A stretch of 64,000 bases of DNA from Halomonadaceae bacterium T82-2 (GTDB lineage: Bacteria > Pseudomonadota > Gammaproteobacteria > Pseudomonadales > Halomonadaceae): NCBI GenBank assembly GCA_001577635.1, contig LSBP01000007.1, positions 45,535-109,534 of the forward strand, written 5' to 3'. A program made the translations under genes and the position numbers. This document shows, one piece after another, positions 1 to 8,954 of this stretch. The notes under the pieces were generated by a model that saw nothing but the letters and a program-made list of their open reading frames with translations, made no database searches and was not told the origin of the DNA. Within the stretch, counting starts at the first letter, position 1, and each line of letters starts with the position of its first letter.

Positions 1-1465
1 ACGTCACCGAGGACACGCCGGTCCCGAAGTCATCCAGCGCCACGCTGGCGCCCAGCAGACGCGCTTCATGCAGCTGGTTGGCGGTCAGGTCAAGATCGTG
101 GAACTGGCTGGTCTCGTGAATTTCGATGGCGATGAAGGGGGAGGCGAGCCCCAGTTCGTCGCGTACTTCGCCCAGCGTTTGCAGGAAATCACCGCCCTCG
201 ATCTGCTCCTGGGTCAGGTTGATGCCGATGACGGCCTGGACGTGGCATCTCTGCAGCCGCCGGGCGAGCCTGCCGGCACTGCGTACCAGCCATTGGGCAA
301 AGGGATGGCACAGCGAGGAACAGGTCAGGGTATCGATGAAGTGAGGCGGCCCGAGAACCCCCTGTTCGGGATGATGCCAGCGTGCCAGCCCCTCGAAGCC
401 GACCGTCTTCAGGTCGGCGAGCCGGATGATGGGCTGGTAGTGCAGTCGAATTTCGCCGTTTTCGAAGGCATGGCGTAGGCGCAAAAAGGTTTCGCTGGAG
501 CGCGTGACATGGCGGTCATGGGCGGTGGCGATGCGGTTCTTGCCCTGCTGCTTGGCATCGTACATGGCGGCGTCCGCTGTATCGATCAGCGTCTCGGCGG
601 TCGTTTCGGGGTCAACCGTGACGACGATGCCGATCGAGGCCGATACCTGCACGCGTTGTCCGTTGCTCAGCTGATGGGGGCGCATGATCTCCTTGAGCAT
701 CCGCGCGGCGATGGATTCGGCCATCTCGAGGGAGGCGACGCCGGACAGGGCCACCATGAACTCGTCGCCGCCGAAGCGGGCCACCAGGTCGGTGGTGCGC
801 ATCATGTGCTTGAGCCGGTGGCTGATCTCCACCAGCAGCTCGTCGCCGGCCGCGTGACCGTGGCGGTCGTTGATCGGCTTGAAGTCATCGAGGTCCGTGA
901 AGAGCACCGCCAGGCCGGTCTCCGTGTAGCGCAGGCCGTCGAGCAGGTTGTTCAGGGCGTTGGTGAAGTGCTCGCGGTTGAAAAGCCGGGTCAGTGGATC
1001 ATGGATGGCCAGGCGCTCGAGGCGCGCCTGACTGAGCCGGCTCTGCGTCACGTCCCGAAAGAGGCTGAAGTAATGGCTGAGCCTGCCCGAACGGGTATAG
1101 AGCGCGCTGATGGTGGTCTGGGCGATGAAGTGGGTGCCGTCCCGGCGACGGTTCTTGATGTTGCCGCTCCAGAACCCCTGCTCGGCGACATCGAAGAAGA
1201 CGTTCTGGTAAAACAGCGAGGCGTGCTTTCCCGAGGAGAGAATGTGAGGTTTCCTGCCCAGCACATCTTCGCGCGTATAGCCGGTAATCCGCGTGAAGGC
1301 CGGATTGGTGTCGATGATGACCTTGCGGGCATCCGTGATCAGGATACCCTCCTGGCAATGCTCGAATATCGCCCGCATCAACCAGGGACGAAGGGCATCG
1401 TCTTCGGGATGGCCGGGGAAGCATGTGTTTTCGAGAGGCTCCGGGCCTGGGTCGGTCACGTTCAC
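1..1465 (-). CDS. PAS-GGDEF-EAL cyclic-di-GMP signalling protein, C-terminus cut off
   Basis: A membrane-free reading frame runs off the left edge. From the N-terminus it has a PAS-like segment (about residues 30-150, with NPAFTRITGY and a PAC-like GTHFIAQ stretch), a GGDEF domain (RFGGDEF, GGDEF at about residues 232-236) and an EAL domain (EGLARW near residue 357, then the DDFGTG motif in the last bases). GGDEF domains make and EAL domains degrade cyclic di-GMP. The GGDEF motif is intact and the first EAL residues are E-G-L, so both activities are possible. The GTG start at 1465 follows an AAGGAA ribosome site. The end of the EAL domain lies outside the window. The family call is secure; the net enzymatic direction cannot be told. 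Confidence 0.9.
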   Translation of the reverse strand, partial: MNVTDPGPEPLENTCFPGHPEDDALRPWLMRAIFEHCQEGILITDARKVIIDTNPAFTRITGYTREDVLGRKPHILSSGKHASLFYQNVFFDVAEQGFWSGNIKNRRRDGTHFIAQTTISALYTRSGRLSHYFSLFRDVTQSRLSQARLERLAIHDPLTRLFNREHFTNALNNLLDGLRYTETGLAVLFTDLDDFKPINDRHGHAAGDELLVEISHRLKHMMRTTDLVARFGGDEFMVALSGVASLEMAESIAARMLKEIMRPHQLSNGQRVQVSASIGIVVTVDPETTAETLIDTADAAMYDAKQQGKNRIATAHDRHVTRSSETFLRLRHAFENGEIRLHYQPIIRLADLKTVGFEGLARWHHPEQGVLGPPHFIDTLTCSSLCHPFAQWLVRSAGRLARRLQRCHVQAVIGINLTQEQIEGGDFLQTLGEVRDELGLASPFIAIEIHETSQFHDLDLTANQLHEARLLGASVALDDFGTGVSSVT

Positions 1466-1636
1466 GGTTCCTTGCGATAGAATCCGGGCCGTTCGCTGGC
1501 CGGTTTGTTGTCATGGGCGCCGGCTCTTCGTCGCCATGCTGTTGTTTGCGAGATATTTCACCACGTTACTCGGCGTTTCAATACTTGAGTCTGATTCAGA
1601 TCATGGAGGAAGCATGAATTTCCCTGGAGCCATGCC

Positions 1637-2632
1637 ATGAGTCCCGTCACCCCGACATGCCAGCTGCTGGATCGCCAGGCCCTCGACTATCGCGGCTGGC
1701 TATGGGTCGCGCCACCGGATGACCCCTGGCTGGGCGACGCCGGCGGCACGGTATGGAGTACCGATGCCGCGATCGCCGCGACCTGGCGGGCGCGCGGGGT
1801 GACGGTGCATGACGACCTGAATGCCGATCCGGGCGTGCCGCCGGGGGCGGTGCTGTTCTGGCCCAAGGCCCATGCGCTGGGGGAGTGGTGGTTGCTGGCG
1901 CTGTGCCGTGCGCTGCCGGCCGGCACGCCGCTGCAGGTGGTGGGCGAGAACCAGGGCGGCATCCGGCGGGTACTGAAGGTGCTGGCGGCGCTGGGGCTGG
2001 GCTGTCGCAAGCGCGACAGTGCACGGCGCTGCACCCTCTTCGAAACCCGGGTGGGGGCGGTGCCGCTCGACCCCGACGCTGTCTGGACGCAGTTCGAGGC
2101 GGCCGGCCTGACCCTTGCGAGTCATCCCGGGGTGTTCGGCCACGGCAAGCTGGATGACGGCACTCGCCTGCTGCTCGACCACCTGCCCGCCGGGCTGGGG
2201 CAGGACGGCGAGCGGCTGCTCGACGTGGGCTGCGGCGACGGCGTGATTGCAGCGTATCTGGCCCGCCGGGGCGGGGCGGTCACCGCGCTCGACGTCAACG
2301 CCTTCGCCGTCGAGGCCACACGACGCACCTTGTCGGCCAATGACCTGGACGGGCGGGTGCTGGCCAGCGATGTCTACACGGCACTCGGCGAGCAGGAGCG
2401 CTTCGCCGCGATCGTCAGCAACCCCCCGTTTCATCAGGAGCGGCGCATCGACTACGGGCCGACTGCCCGGCTGATCGAGCAGGCGCCACGCCATCTCGAG
2501 CCGGGCGGCAGTTTGTGGCTGGTGGCCAACGCCTTCCTGCCCTATGCGGATCGGCTCGAAGCCGCCTTCGGTGGCTTCAGTATCATCACCGACGACGGGC
2601 GCTTTCGGGTCTACCGCGCCGTGCGGCGCTGA
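1637..2632 (+). CDS. rsmC: 16S rRNA (guanine-1207-N2)-methyltransferase RsmC
   Basis: This 331-residue protein has the two-half architecture of RsmC. A degenerate N-terminal methyltransferase-like half is followed by a catalytic half with an S-adenosylmethionine loop (DVGCGDG, about residues 196-202) and the N2-guanine methyltransferase signature SNPPFH near residue 261. In the known family the enzyme methylates G1207 of 16S rRNA in the 30S subunit. The ATG at 1637 lies about 7 bases after GGAGCC. It is convergent with greB, only 22 bases away, with no clear terminator between. Length and motifs fit the family. Confidence 0.93.
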   Translation: MSPVTPTCQLLDRQALDYRGWLWVAPPDDPWLGDAGGTVWSTDAAIAATWRARGVTVHDDLNADPGVPPGAVLFWPKAHALGEWWLLALCRALPAGTPLQVVGENQGGIRRVLKVLAALGLGCRKRDSARRCTLFETRVGAVPLDPDAVWTQFEAAGLTLASHPGVFGHGKLDDGTRLLLDHLPAGLGQDGERLLDVGCGDGVIAAYLARRGGAVTALDVNAFAVEATRRTLSANDLDGRVLASDVYTALGEQERFAAIVSNPPFHQERRIDYGPTARLIEQAPRHLEPGGSLWLVANAFLPYADRLEAAFGGFSIITDDGRFRVYRAVRR

Positions 2633-2654
2633 GTCGCCGAGTCAGGGTGATACC

Positions 2655-3179
2655 TCAGCGCGACGGGTCGCGATAGTCGATGGCAGTGATGATATAGGTG
2701 GTCTCGCCGCCGGGGGCGGCCACTGTCACCTCGTCGTCGAGCGCCTTGCCCAGCAGGGCGCGGGCCAGCGGCGCATCGACGCTGATCCAGTGCTTGCCGG
2801 TGTCGGTCTCGTCGTGGCCGACGAGGCGGATGGCCATCTCTTCGCCGTCCTCGTCCTCGAGGGTGACGAAGGCGCCGAAGTAGACGCGCCCGGTATCGGC
2901 CGGCAGACGGTCGACCACCTGCAGCTCGTCGAGCCGCTTGCCCAGGTAGCGAATGCGCGCGATGACCCGGTTGAGCTCCTTCTTGTTGTAGGTGTAGTCG
3001 GCGTTTTCGCTGCGATCGCCCAGCGCGGCGGCCTCGCCGACCTTGGTCGACAGCTCGGGACGGCGTACCCGCGAGAGATGCTCGTGAATACCCTTGAGCC
3101 GGGCGAACCCCTCGGGGGTGATGAGGTTGCTCTTCTTCTCCTGGCGCGGGTCCTTGGCCGGATCCCGCCAGCGCGTCAT
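2655..3179 (-). CDS. greB: Transcription elongation factor GreB
   Basis: The protein has the Gre layout: an N-terminal coiled coil with the LGDRSENADYTYNKKEL segment, where the acidic tip stimulates RNA polymerase transcript cleavage, and a C-terminal FKBP-like domain with IRLVGHDE and SIDAPLARALLGK-type sequence. Gre factors rescue backtracked polymerase. The YNKKEL form is typical of GreB rather than GreA. The ATG at 3179 is chosen because AAAGG lies 7 bases before it; an in-frame ATG 15 bases upstream (3194) has a weaker ribosome site. Compared with the E. coli protein there is a basic N-terminal extension of roughly 15 residues (TRWRDPAKDPRQEKK). Confidence 0.93.
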   Translation of the reverse strand: MTRWRDPAKDPRQEKKSNLITPEGFARLKGIHEHLSRVRRPELSTKVGEAAALGDRSENADYTYNKKELNRVIARIRYLGKRLDELQVVDRLPADTGRVYFGAFVTLEDEDGEEMAIRLVGHDETDTGKHWISVDAPLARALLGKALDDEVTVAAPGGETTYIITAIDYRDPSR

Positions 3180-3362
3180 GTTGCGACCTTTCATGGCGGC
3201 ACTCTCTATGGGGACAACGGTGGCGATGGTGACAACCTGAGTACCCTACGCAACCGCGTGCGAGCGGCCAAGCACTTGTGACATGCGAGCGAGGCTGTCT
3301 GGCGAATCATTCAAACGTTCGTTACATTGCAGGGGTCATCCATTCACTGTCGGGAGCCGTTC

Positions 3363-3998
3363 ATGCGACTGTCCTTTCCATGGCGCACTCTGTCGGGTGC
3401 CTTCGTATTGCTGCTGGCCCTGCCGGCCATGGCCGGGGAGGCTTCGGTATTTCCCCTGATGCATCGCTGGGCGCACATCAACTATCGTATGCACGGCGAG
3501 GCCCAGGAGACGGCTTTCGCCGCTCTGGCCGATGACGCTGCCGGCCTGGCCGAGACGCATCCACGCAACGCCGAGGTGCTGACCTGGCAGGGTATCATCC
3601 TCGCCTCCGAGGCCGGCGCGAGGGGAGGGTTGGGAGCGCTCGATCTGGCCAAGCAGGCTCGGGATGTGCTCGAGCGCGCGATCGACATCGATCCGCAGGG
3701 CGATAATGGGTCGGCCTATGTGACGCTGGGCACGCTCTATGCCCGGGTGCCGGGGTGGCCGATCAGCTTCGGCGACGACGAGCGGGCGGAGCGCCTGTTG
3801 AAGAAAGCCGTCGCCATCCGCCCCGAGGGCATCGATACGCGCTATTTCTATGCCGCCTTTCTGCATGGTCAGGGGCGCGATCCGGCGGCTCTCGACCAGG
3901 CGCTCAAGGCGCAGCAGGCGCCGGACCGGCCGGGGCGCGAGGCATCCGACAAGGGGCTGCGCGAGGCGATCGGGCGTCTCGTCGCCGAACTGCGCTGA
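3363..3998 (+). CDS. Periplasmic TPR-like protein of unknown function
   Basis: This 211-residue protein has a clear Sec signal peptide: basic start, leucine/alanine-rich core, probable cleavage after LPAMA near residue 23. The rest is alpha-helical with tetratricopeptide-like spacing (about residues 60-190). Recognisable stretches are AKQARDVLERAIDIDP, GSAYVTLGTLYARVPG and AERLLKKAVAIRPEG. The start is the ATG at 3363 after GGGAGCC, because the longer frame from 3327 would put 12 residues before the signal peptide. TPR proteins usually mediate protein contacts; no specific role can be named. It stands alone, divergent from greB and 100 bases ahead of nudF. Confidence 0.7.
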   Translation: MRLSFPWRTLSGAFVLLLALPAMAGEASVFPLMHRWAHINYRMHGEAQETAFAALADDAAGLAETHPRNAEVLTWQGIILASEAGARGGLGALDLAKQARDVLERAIDIDPQGDNGSAYVTLGTLYARVPGWPISFGDDERAERLLKKAVAIRPEGIDTRYFYAAFLHGQGRDPAALDQALKAQQAPDRPGREASDKGLREAIGRLVAELR

Positions 3999-4097
3999 TC
4001 CGGACGCTGCCGGAGCGGCTTGGCAAGGGCGGGGCGGCCCGGGATAATGAGGCGCATTGTGCCTGAACGGGGCGCCCAGCCGGCCAGCGGAGGAATC

Positions 4098-4727
4098 ATG
4101 ACCGACGAGATCGAAGCAGGGCGCGCGCAATTCGGCAGCGAGGATGTCGAGCGCGTGGCGACCGAGTCGCTGTACCAGGGGTTCTTCAGCCTGGAGCGAC
4201 GCCGCCTGCGCCATCGTCTCTTCGAGGGCGGGTGGAGCGACGTCGTGACCCGCGAGGTGCACGTGCGTCGCGATGCCGTGGGGGTGCTGCTCTACGATGT
4301 CGAGCGCGATCACGTGGTGCTGGTGGAGCAGGTGCGTGCCGGGGCCCTGAACGACCCGGTCAGCCCGTGGAAGTTGGAGCCCGTCGCCGGGCTGGTCGAG
4401 CCGGGCGAGAGTCCGGCCGAGGTCGCCCGGCGCGAGGCCGTGGAGGAGGCGGGCTGCGCGATCGACGAGCTGATCGAGCTGTATCGCTACTACCCGAGCC
4501 CCGGGGCCTGCGATGAGCAGGTCACGCTGTACTGCGGCCTGGTCGACAGCCAGGGCATAGGCGGCGTGCACGGCCTGGCCGAGGAGCACGAGGACATTCT
4601 GGTGCATGTGCTACCCTTTGCCCGCGCCTGGGAACTGCTGCAGACGGGGCGACTCGACAATGCCATGTGCCTGATCGCCTTTCTCTGGCTGTCCCGTGAA
4701 CGCGCCTCACTGCGAGCAAGGAGGTAA
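4098..4727 (+). CDS. nudF: ADP-ribose pyrophosphatase (Nudix hydrolase) NudF
   Basis: A 209-residue Nudix hydrolase. The complete Nudix box runs from GLVEPGE through REAVEEAG (about residues 98-120) and supplies the Mg-binding glutamates. The YPSPGACDEQVTLY stretch downstream is typical of ADP-ribose pyrophosphatases, which split ADP-ribose into AMP and ribose 5-phosphate. ATG 4098 follows GGAGGAATC. Its stop codon is embedded in the AAGGAGG ribosome site of the next gene. The nudF-yqiB-cpdA order is the same as in enterobacteria, which supports the call. Confidence 0.92.
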   Translation: MTDEIEAGRAQFGSEDVERVATESLYQGFFSLERRRLRHRLFEGGWSDVVTREVHVRRDAVGVLLYDVERDHVVLVEQVRAGALNDPVSPWKLEPVAGLVEPGESPAEVARREAVEEAGCAIDELIELYRYYPSPGACDEQVTLYCGLVDSQGIGGVHGLAEEHEDILVHVLPFARAWELLQTGRLDNAMCLIAFLWLSRERASLRARR

Positions 4728-4730
4728 CCC

Positions 4731-5177
4731 GTGGCCAGGACCGCTTATGTCACCGACCTCAAGTCACTCCAGGCCGAGTGTTCGGCCAACTATCTGCGGC
4801 TGACGCGGCTGGTCGACGATCTGGAGGCCGGGGCGGTGCGCGAGGTGCCGCTGGCCGGTCACGCCGGGCGCTTCGGCACGCTGTGGCTCGAGGTGGCCGA
4901 GTGTGCCCCGTACACCACCATTCTGCGGGTCGCCCAGACCGGTGTGCTCGACGGCATCATCGACTCGCCGCGCATGACCGTGCATCTCTACCATGATGTG
5001 CGCATGGCCGAGGTCACCGACTTCCAGCGCCAGCGCCATTTCCACGGCCGCTACCGTTATCCCAATCCGCGCATGCACCAGCCCGACGAGAAACTTCAGC
5101 TCAACCGCTTCCTCGGCGAGTGGCTGGAACACGGCCTGGCCCACGGCCATGCCGCCGATCTGACTCCGCTGCGCTGA
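4731..5177 (+). CDS. yqiB: DUF1249 family protein YqiB
   Basis: A 148-residue conserved protein of the DUF1249/YqiB type, recognised from its position between nudF and cpdA and from sequence such as RLTRLVDDLE, MTVHLYHDVRMAEV and the C-terminal QLNRFLGEWLEHGL. The GTG start at 4731 lies 6 bases after a strong AAGGAGG that overlaps the nudF stop, so translation is probably coupled. The family has no established biochemical function that I can state. No signal peptide or membrane segment is visible. Confidence 0.85.
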   Translation: MARTAYVTDLKSLQAECSANYLRLTRLVDDLEAGAVREVPLAGHAGRFGTLWLEVAECAPYTTILRVAQTGVLDGIIDSPRMTVHLYHDVRMAEVTDFQRQRHFHGRYRYPNPRMHQPDEKLQLNRFLGEWLEHGLAHGHAADLTPLR

Positions 5178-5261
5178 GCCCCTTCTCCGTCTGCCGGCAA
5201 GCCGGCCGGTGGTTCCCTTCGGCACGCCGTGCCGCCCGTCCTTCCAGGAGTTGATTGTCCG

Positions 5262-5996
5262 ATGCGGCTGATCCAGGTCACCGATTGCCACTTGCACGCC
5301 GACCCCGAGGCCCGCTCGCGGGCGGGGGTGCCGTTCCGCCAGCTCGAGGCGGTGCTCGAGCGGGTGCGGGCGCTGCGTCCGGATGTGCTGCTGGTGACCG
5401 GCGACGTCAGCCAGGACGAGACGCCCGCCTCCTATGAACTGGCCGCGCGGGCCTTCGCCGGAGTGGACTGCCCCTGGTTCTGGCTGGCCGGCAATCATGA
5501 CCGGCCCCAGTACATGGCCGAGGCGCACGCACTGCTCGACGAGGTGGATCTGGGCGACTGGCGCCTGCTGCTGCTGGATTCGCGGGTCAGCGGTCAGGTG
5601 CACGGCGAGCTGGGGCAGACACAGCTGCAGGAGCTGGCCCTGCGACTCGAGATGGACGACCGGCCGACGCTGCTGGCGCTGCACCATCCGCCGGTCGAAC
5701 TGGGCTCAGCCTGGATGGATGCGATCGGCCTGCTGGATCGCGAGGCCTTCTGGCAGACCCTGGCGGCCTATGCCCAGGTGCGCGTGGTGCTGTTCGGCCA
5801 CGCCCATCAGCCCTTCGCGGCGCGCCACGCCGGCACCGGTGGCGAGATCGCCATCTACGGCTGCCCGGCCACGGCGGATCAGTTCCTGCCCAGCTCGCCC
5901 ACCTTTGCCGTCGACGAGGCGTCGCGCCCGGGATGCCGGGTGGTGGACCTGGAGGGCGAGGTAATGACCACCTGGATCGAACGGGTGACGCCCTGA
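5262..5996 (+). CDS. cpdA: 3',5'-cyclic-AMP phosphodiesterase CpdA (Icc)
   Basis: A 244-residue class III cyclic nucleotide phosphodiesterase with the complete calcineurin-like metallophosphatase ligand set: TDCHLH (residues 7-12), GDVSQ (47-51), GNHD (77-80), LHHPP and GHAH (about residue 183). Known members hydrolyse cAMP and so damp cAMP-CRP signalling. ATG 5262 follows AGGAGTT. It is the last gene of nudF-yqiB-cpdA. In E. coli the next genes are yqiA and parE; here they lie 7 kb further on, so the block has been split. Confidence 0.92.
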   Translation: MRLIQVTDCHLHADPEARSRAGVPFRQLEAVLERVRALRPDVLLVTGDVSQDETPASYELAARAFAGVDCPWFWLAGNHDRPQYMAEAHALLDEVDLGDWRLLLLDSRVSGQVHGELGQTQLQELALRLEMDDRPTLLALHHPPVELGSAWMDAIGLLDREAFWQTLAAYAQVRVVLFGHAHQPFAARHAGTGGEIAIYGCPATADQFLPSSPTFAVDEASRPGCRVVDLEGEVMTTWIERVTP

Positions 5997-6008
5997 GCGT
6001 TATTCCCT

Positions 6009-6039
6009 CAAGAAATTAAAGGATGTTTCTTAATTCTTG
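6009..6039. promoter_or_regulatory. AT-rich inverted repeat upstream of cysD (candidate CysB-type operator)
   Basis: The arms CAAGAAATTAA and TTAATTCTTG are nearly perfect inverted copies around a 10-base spacer. This is an AT-rich island in GC-rich DNA, 95 bases before the cysD start. Sulfate assimilation genes in gammaproteobacteria are usually activated by CysB, which binds AT-rich sites of this sort. Assignment to CysB is inference from context; no clean -35/-10 pair could be fixed here. Confidence 0.4.
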
Positions 6040-6133
6040 GACGTTATCCAAGGTCGCTCGGTAACGTACTCTCATCCTTGTTCCCCCCTGTCCGGGCGGG
6101 AATGCCACCGGTCATGAGAGGTTGCAAGCCGAG

Positions 6134-7045
6134 ATGCTTTCTCCCGAGCGACAGACCCACCTGAAGCAGCTCGAAGCCGAGTCGATCCATATCATCCGCG
6201 AGGTAGCCGCCGAGTTCCGCAACCCGGTGATGCTCTACTCCATCGGCAAGGACTCCTCGGTGATGCTGCACCTGGCGCGCAAGGCCTTCTATCCGGGCAC
6301 GCCGCCGTTCCCGCTGATGCACGTCAACACCACCTGGAAGTTCCGCGAGATGATCGAGTTCCGCGATCGCATGGCGGCCGAGGTGGGCATGGAGCTGATC
6401 GAGCACATCAACGAGGAGGGCCGTGCCGCGGGCATCAACCCCTTCGACCACGGCAGCGCCAAGTACACCGACATCATGAAGACCCAGTCGCTCAAAATGG
6501 CGCTGGACAAGTACGGCTTCGATGCCGCCTTCGGTGGGGCGCGTCGCGACGAGGAGGCGTCCCGCGCCAAGGAGCGAGTCTACTCGTTCCGCGACAAGTA
6601 CCATCGCTGGGATCCCAAGAACCAGCGTCCCGAACTGTGGAACCTCTACAACGGCAAGGTCAACAAGGGCGAGTCGATCCGCGTCTTTCCGCTCTCCAAC
6701 TGGACCGAGCTCGACATCTGGCAGTACATCTACCTCGAATCGATTCCCATCGTGCCGCTGTACTACGCCGCACCGCGGCCGGTGGTCGAGCGCGACGGCA
6801 TGCAGATCATGGTCGACGACGAACGGATGCCGCTGGAAGAGGGCGAGGTTCCCGAGGAGAAGTGGGTGCGTTTCCGCACCCTGGGCTGCTACCCGCTGAC
6901 CGGCGCGGTGGAGTCACACGCCGCCACCCTGCCCGAGATCATCCAGGAGATGCTGCTCACCCGGACCAGCGAGCGCTCCGGGCGGGCCATCGATCACGAC
7001 CAGGCCGGCAGCATGGAGCGCAAGAAGCGCGAGGGGTACTTCTGA
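6134..7045 (+). CDS. cysD: Sulfate adenylyltransferase subunit 2 CysD
   Basis: The 303-residue small, catalytic subunit of ATP sulfurylase, which makes adenosine 5'-phosphosulfate from sulfate and ATP. The PP-loop signature is SIGKDSS (about residues 36-42). The family-typical [22 protein letters not shown] and [12 protein letters not shown] stretches follow, and the C-terminus KKREGYF is standard. ATG 6134 is preceded by GAGAGG at a long spacing; a TTG at 6122 in the same frame is less likely. Normally cysN follows at once, but here a 4-helix-bundle gene with flanking repeats separates them by 457 bases. Confidence 0.96.
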   Translation: MLSPERQTHLKQLEAESIHIIREVAAEFRNPVMLYSIGKDSSVMLHLARKAFYPGTPPFPLMHVNTTWKFREMIEFRDRMAAEVGMELIEHINEEGRAAGINPFDHGSAKYTDIMKTQSLKMALDKYGFDAAFGGARRDEEASRAKERVYSFRDKYHRWDPKNQRPELWNLYNGKVNKGESIRVFPLSNWTELDIWQYIYLESIPIVPLYYAAPRPVVERDGMQIMVDDERMPLEEGEVPEEKWVRFRTLGCYPLTGAVESHAATLPEIIQEMLLTRTSERSGRAIDHDQAGSMERKKREGYF

Positions 7046-7062
7046 GGCGCGAAGCGCCTCAG
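7042..7062. repeat. Perfect hairpin over the cysD stop codon
   Basis: Arms CTGAGGCGC and GCGCCTCAG pair perfectly over 9 bp with a GAA loop (the GCGAAGC context forms a very stable hairpin). The first arm contains the cysD TGA. It has no U-tract, so it is not an obvious terminator. It marks the left boundary of the inserted segment that carries the heptamers and the four-helix-bundle gene, and may be either an element end or an mRNA 3' stabiliser. Confidence 0.6.
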
Positions 7063-7063
7063 A

Positions 7064-7098
7064 AAGACGGAAGAGGGAAGTCGGAAGAGAGAAGGACG
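7064..7098 (+). repeat. Left heptamer array (AAGNNNN x 5) before the four-helix-bundle gene
   Basis: Five consecutive 7-bp units keep AAG at exact 7-base spacing (7064, 7071, 7078, 7085, 7092): AAGACGG, AAGAGGG, AAGTCGG, AAGAGAG, AAGGACG. The array ends one base before the ATG of the next gene, and its last unit doubles as the ribosome-binding site. An inverted counterpart lies just after the same gene. Confidence 0.8.
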
Positions 7099-7099
7099 G

Positions 7100-7453
7100 A
7101 TGGATTTTGAGCGACTGGATGTCTGGAAGCGTTCGGCCCGACTATCGGCCGAGTTATACCGTCATTTCGCCGACTCTCGAGACTTTGGTTTCAAAGACCA
7201 GATCACCCGTTCCGGCTTGTCCGTGCCCAGCAATATCGCCGAGGGCATGGTCAGGCCTACCGTCAAGGATCGAATCAAGTTTCTTCATATCGCCAAGGGT
7301 TCCTGTGCCGAACTCAGGACACAGGTCTACATCGGCATGGAGATCGGTTACATCGAGCGAGAGAAGGGGCATCACTGGGTGAACGAGACTAAGGAAATCG
7401 CCGCCATGCTGACCGGGCTGATTCATAAGCAGGCCGACTTCGACGCGGGCTGA
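7100..7453 (+). CDS. Four-helix-bundle protein (S23 / 23S-rRNA intervening-sequence family, bAvd-like)
   Basis: A 117-residue all-helical protein. It shows the family's hallmark segments: an N-terminal FERLDVWKRS helix, QITRSGLSVPSNIAEGM (residues 34-50) and FLHIAKGSCAELRTQ (61-75). Relatives are encoded inside 23S rRNA intervening sequences, and bAvd accessory proteins of diversity-generating retroelements share the fold. No reverse transcriptase is near, so a retroelement role is not supported. The gene interrupts the cysDN operon and is bracketed by inverted heptamer arrays. It looks like cargo or a mobility-associated protein of a small insertion. The molecular function is unknown. Confidence 0.85.
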   Translation: MDFERLDVWKRSARLSAELYRHFADSRDFGFKDQITRSGLSVPSNIAEGMVRPTVKDRIKFLHIAKGSCAELRTQVYIGMEIGYIEREKGHHWVNETKEIAAMLTGLIHKQADFDAG

Positions 7454-7461
7454 TGGGGTTT

Positions 7462-7489
7462 CTTCCTTCTTCGCTCTTCTCTCTTATTT
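7462..7489 (-). repeat. Right heptamer array (inverted) after the four-helix-bundle gene
   Basis: Four units with CTT at exact 7-base spacing (7462, 7469, 7476, 7483): CTTCCTT, CTTCGCT, CTTCTCT, CTTATTT, then a decayed CTAGGGT. Read on the minus strand these become units ending in AAG, matching the left array. Together the arrays form inverted flanks around the gene. The array stops 13 bases before the cysN start. Confidence 0.78.
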
Positions 7490-7502
7490 CTAGGGTTCCG
7501 TC

Positions 7503-8927
7503 ATGTCACACCAGTCAACGTTGATCGCCGACAATATCGAGCAGTATCTGCACGAGCACGAGAACAAGGACCTGCTGCGCTTCATCACCTGCGGCAGCGT
7601 CGACGACGGCAAGTCGACGCTGATCGGGCGGCTGCTGCACGACTCCAAGATGATCTACGAGGACCAGCTCGCCGCCATCACCCAGGCGTCGAAGACCAGC
7701 GGTACCACCGGCGACCAGGTCGACCTGGCACTGCTGGTCGACGGGCTGCAGTCCGAGCGCGAGCAGGGCATCACCATCGACGTGGCGTATCGCTACTTCT
7801 CCACCGACAAGCGCAAGTTCATCATCGCCGATACGCCGGGGCACGAGCAGTACACCCGCAACATGGCTACCGGTGCCTCCACCGCGAGCCTGGCGGTGAT
7901 TCTGATCGATGCCCGTCACGGCGTGCAGACCCAGACCCGCCGGCATAGTTTCATTGCCGACCTGCTGGGTATCCAGCACCTGGTGATCGCCGTCAACAAG
8001 ATGGACCTGGTCGACTACTCGCAGGCGCGCTTCGACGCCATCGTTGCCGACTACCGCGCCTTCGCCGAGAAGCTCGGCGCCCGCGACATCCGCTTCGTGC
8101 CGATTTCCGCGCTGGAAGGCGACAATGTCGTCAACGCCAGCGACAACATGCCCTGGTACGACGGCCCGGCGCTGCTCGAGGGGCTCGAGACCGTCGAGAT
8201 CGCCCGGGACAGCAATCTGAGTGACCTGCGTCTGCCGGTGCAGTACGTCAATCGCCCCAACCTCGACTTCCGCGGCTACTGCGGCACGCTGGCTGCCGGC
8301 ATCCTGCGGCCGGGGCAGGCCGTCAAGGCGCTGCCGTCGGGCCGTCAGTCCCGCGTGGCGCGCATCGTCACCTACGACGGCGACCTCGAGACGGCCTATC
8401 CGGGAGAGGCGATCACCGTCACGCTGGAGGACGAGATCGATATCTCCCGGGGTGACTGGCTGGTCGCCGCCGATGCCGAGGTCGCGCTGTCCAACACCTT
8501 CAGCGCCGATATCGTGTGGATGCACGATTCACCGCTGGAACCGGGGCGACTGTATGACTTCAAGCTGGCGACGCGGGACCTCTCCGGGCGGGTCCAGGCC
8601 ATCGACTATCAGGTCGATGTCAACACCCTCGAGCATCACGATGCGGACAACCTGGCGCTCAATGGTATTGCCCGCTGCCGGGTGGAGCTGACGTCTCCGG
8701 TGCCGGTGGACGACTACCGTCGCAGCCCGGGCACGGGCAGCCTCATCGTCATCGATCGGCTGAGCAACGTTACTGTGGGCGCGGGGATGATCCGCGAGGC
8801 GCTGGAGGGCGACGAAACCACCGGTACGGTCGACTGGGAGGCTTTCGAGATCGAGCTCAACGCCCTGATCCGCAAGCACTTCCCCCACTGGGAGGCGAAG
8901 GACGTGCGCGAGCTGTTCCGGAACTGA
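7503..8927 (+). CDS. cysN: Sulfate adenylyltransferase subunit 1 CysN (GTPase)
   Basis: A 474-residue GTPase subunit that drives APS synthesis by CysD. It has the translational-GTPase G motifs: GSVDDGKST (P loop, about residues 31-39), DTPGHEQ (about 111-117) and NKMDLV (about 166-171), then beta-barrel domains. It ends without the APS-kinase (CysC) domain seen in NodQ-type fusions. ATG 7503 is preceded by AGGGTTCCGTC. A strong intrinsic terminator follows, closing the operon. Expression together with cysD now depends on reading through the inserted four-helix-bundle segment. Confidence 0.96.
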   Translation: MSHQSTLIADNIEQYLHEHENKDLLRFITCGSVDDGKSTLIGRLLHDSKMIYEDQLAAITQASKTSGTTGDQVDLALLVDGLQSEREQGITIDVAYRYFSTDKRKFIIADTPGHEQYTRNMATGASTASLAVILIDARHGVQTQTRRHSFIADLLGIQHLVIAVNKMDLVDYSQARFDAIVADYRAFAEKLGARDIRFVPISALEGDNVVNASDNMPWYDGPALLEGLETVEIARDSNLSDLRLPVQYVNRPNLDFRGYCGTLAAGILRPGQAVKALPSGRQSRVARIVTYDGDLETAYPGEAITVTLEDEIDISRGDWLVAADAEVALSNTFSADIVWMHDSPLEPGRLYDFKLATRDLSGRVQAIDYQVDVNTLEHHDADNLALNGIARCRVELTSPVPVDDYRRSPGTGSLIVIDRLSNVTVGAGMIREALEGDETTGTVDWEAFEIELNALIRKHFPHWEAKDVRELFRN

Positions 8928-8954
8928 TTATCGCACCGGGTTCGAGCGTTGCTG

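Noticed and set aside
509..1480. Plus-strand frame over the left-edge regulator
   Set aside because: The minus strand encodes PAS, GGDEF and EAL motifs in order; the plus frame is a shadow.
7100..7453. Diversity-generating retroelement accessory gene (avd)
   Set aside because: No reverse transcriptase, template repeat or variable repeat is present; only the protein fold is shared.
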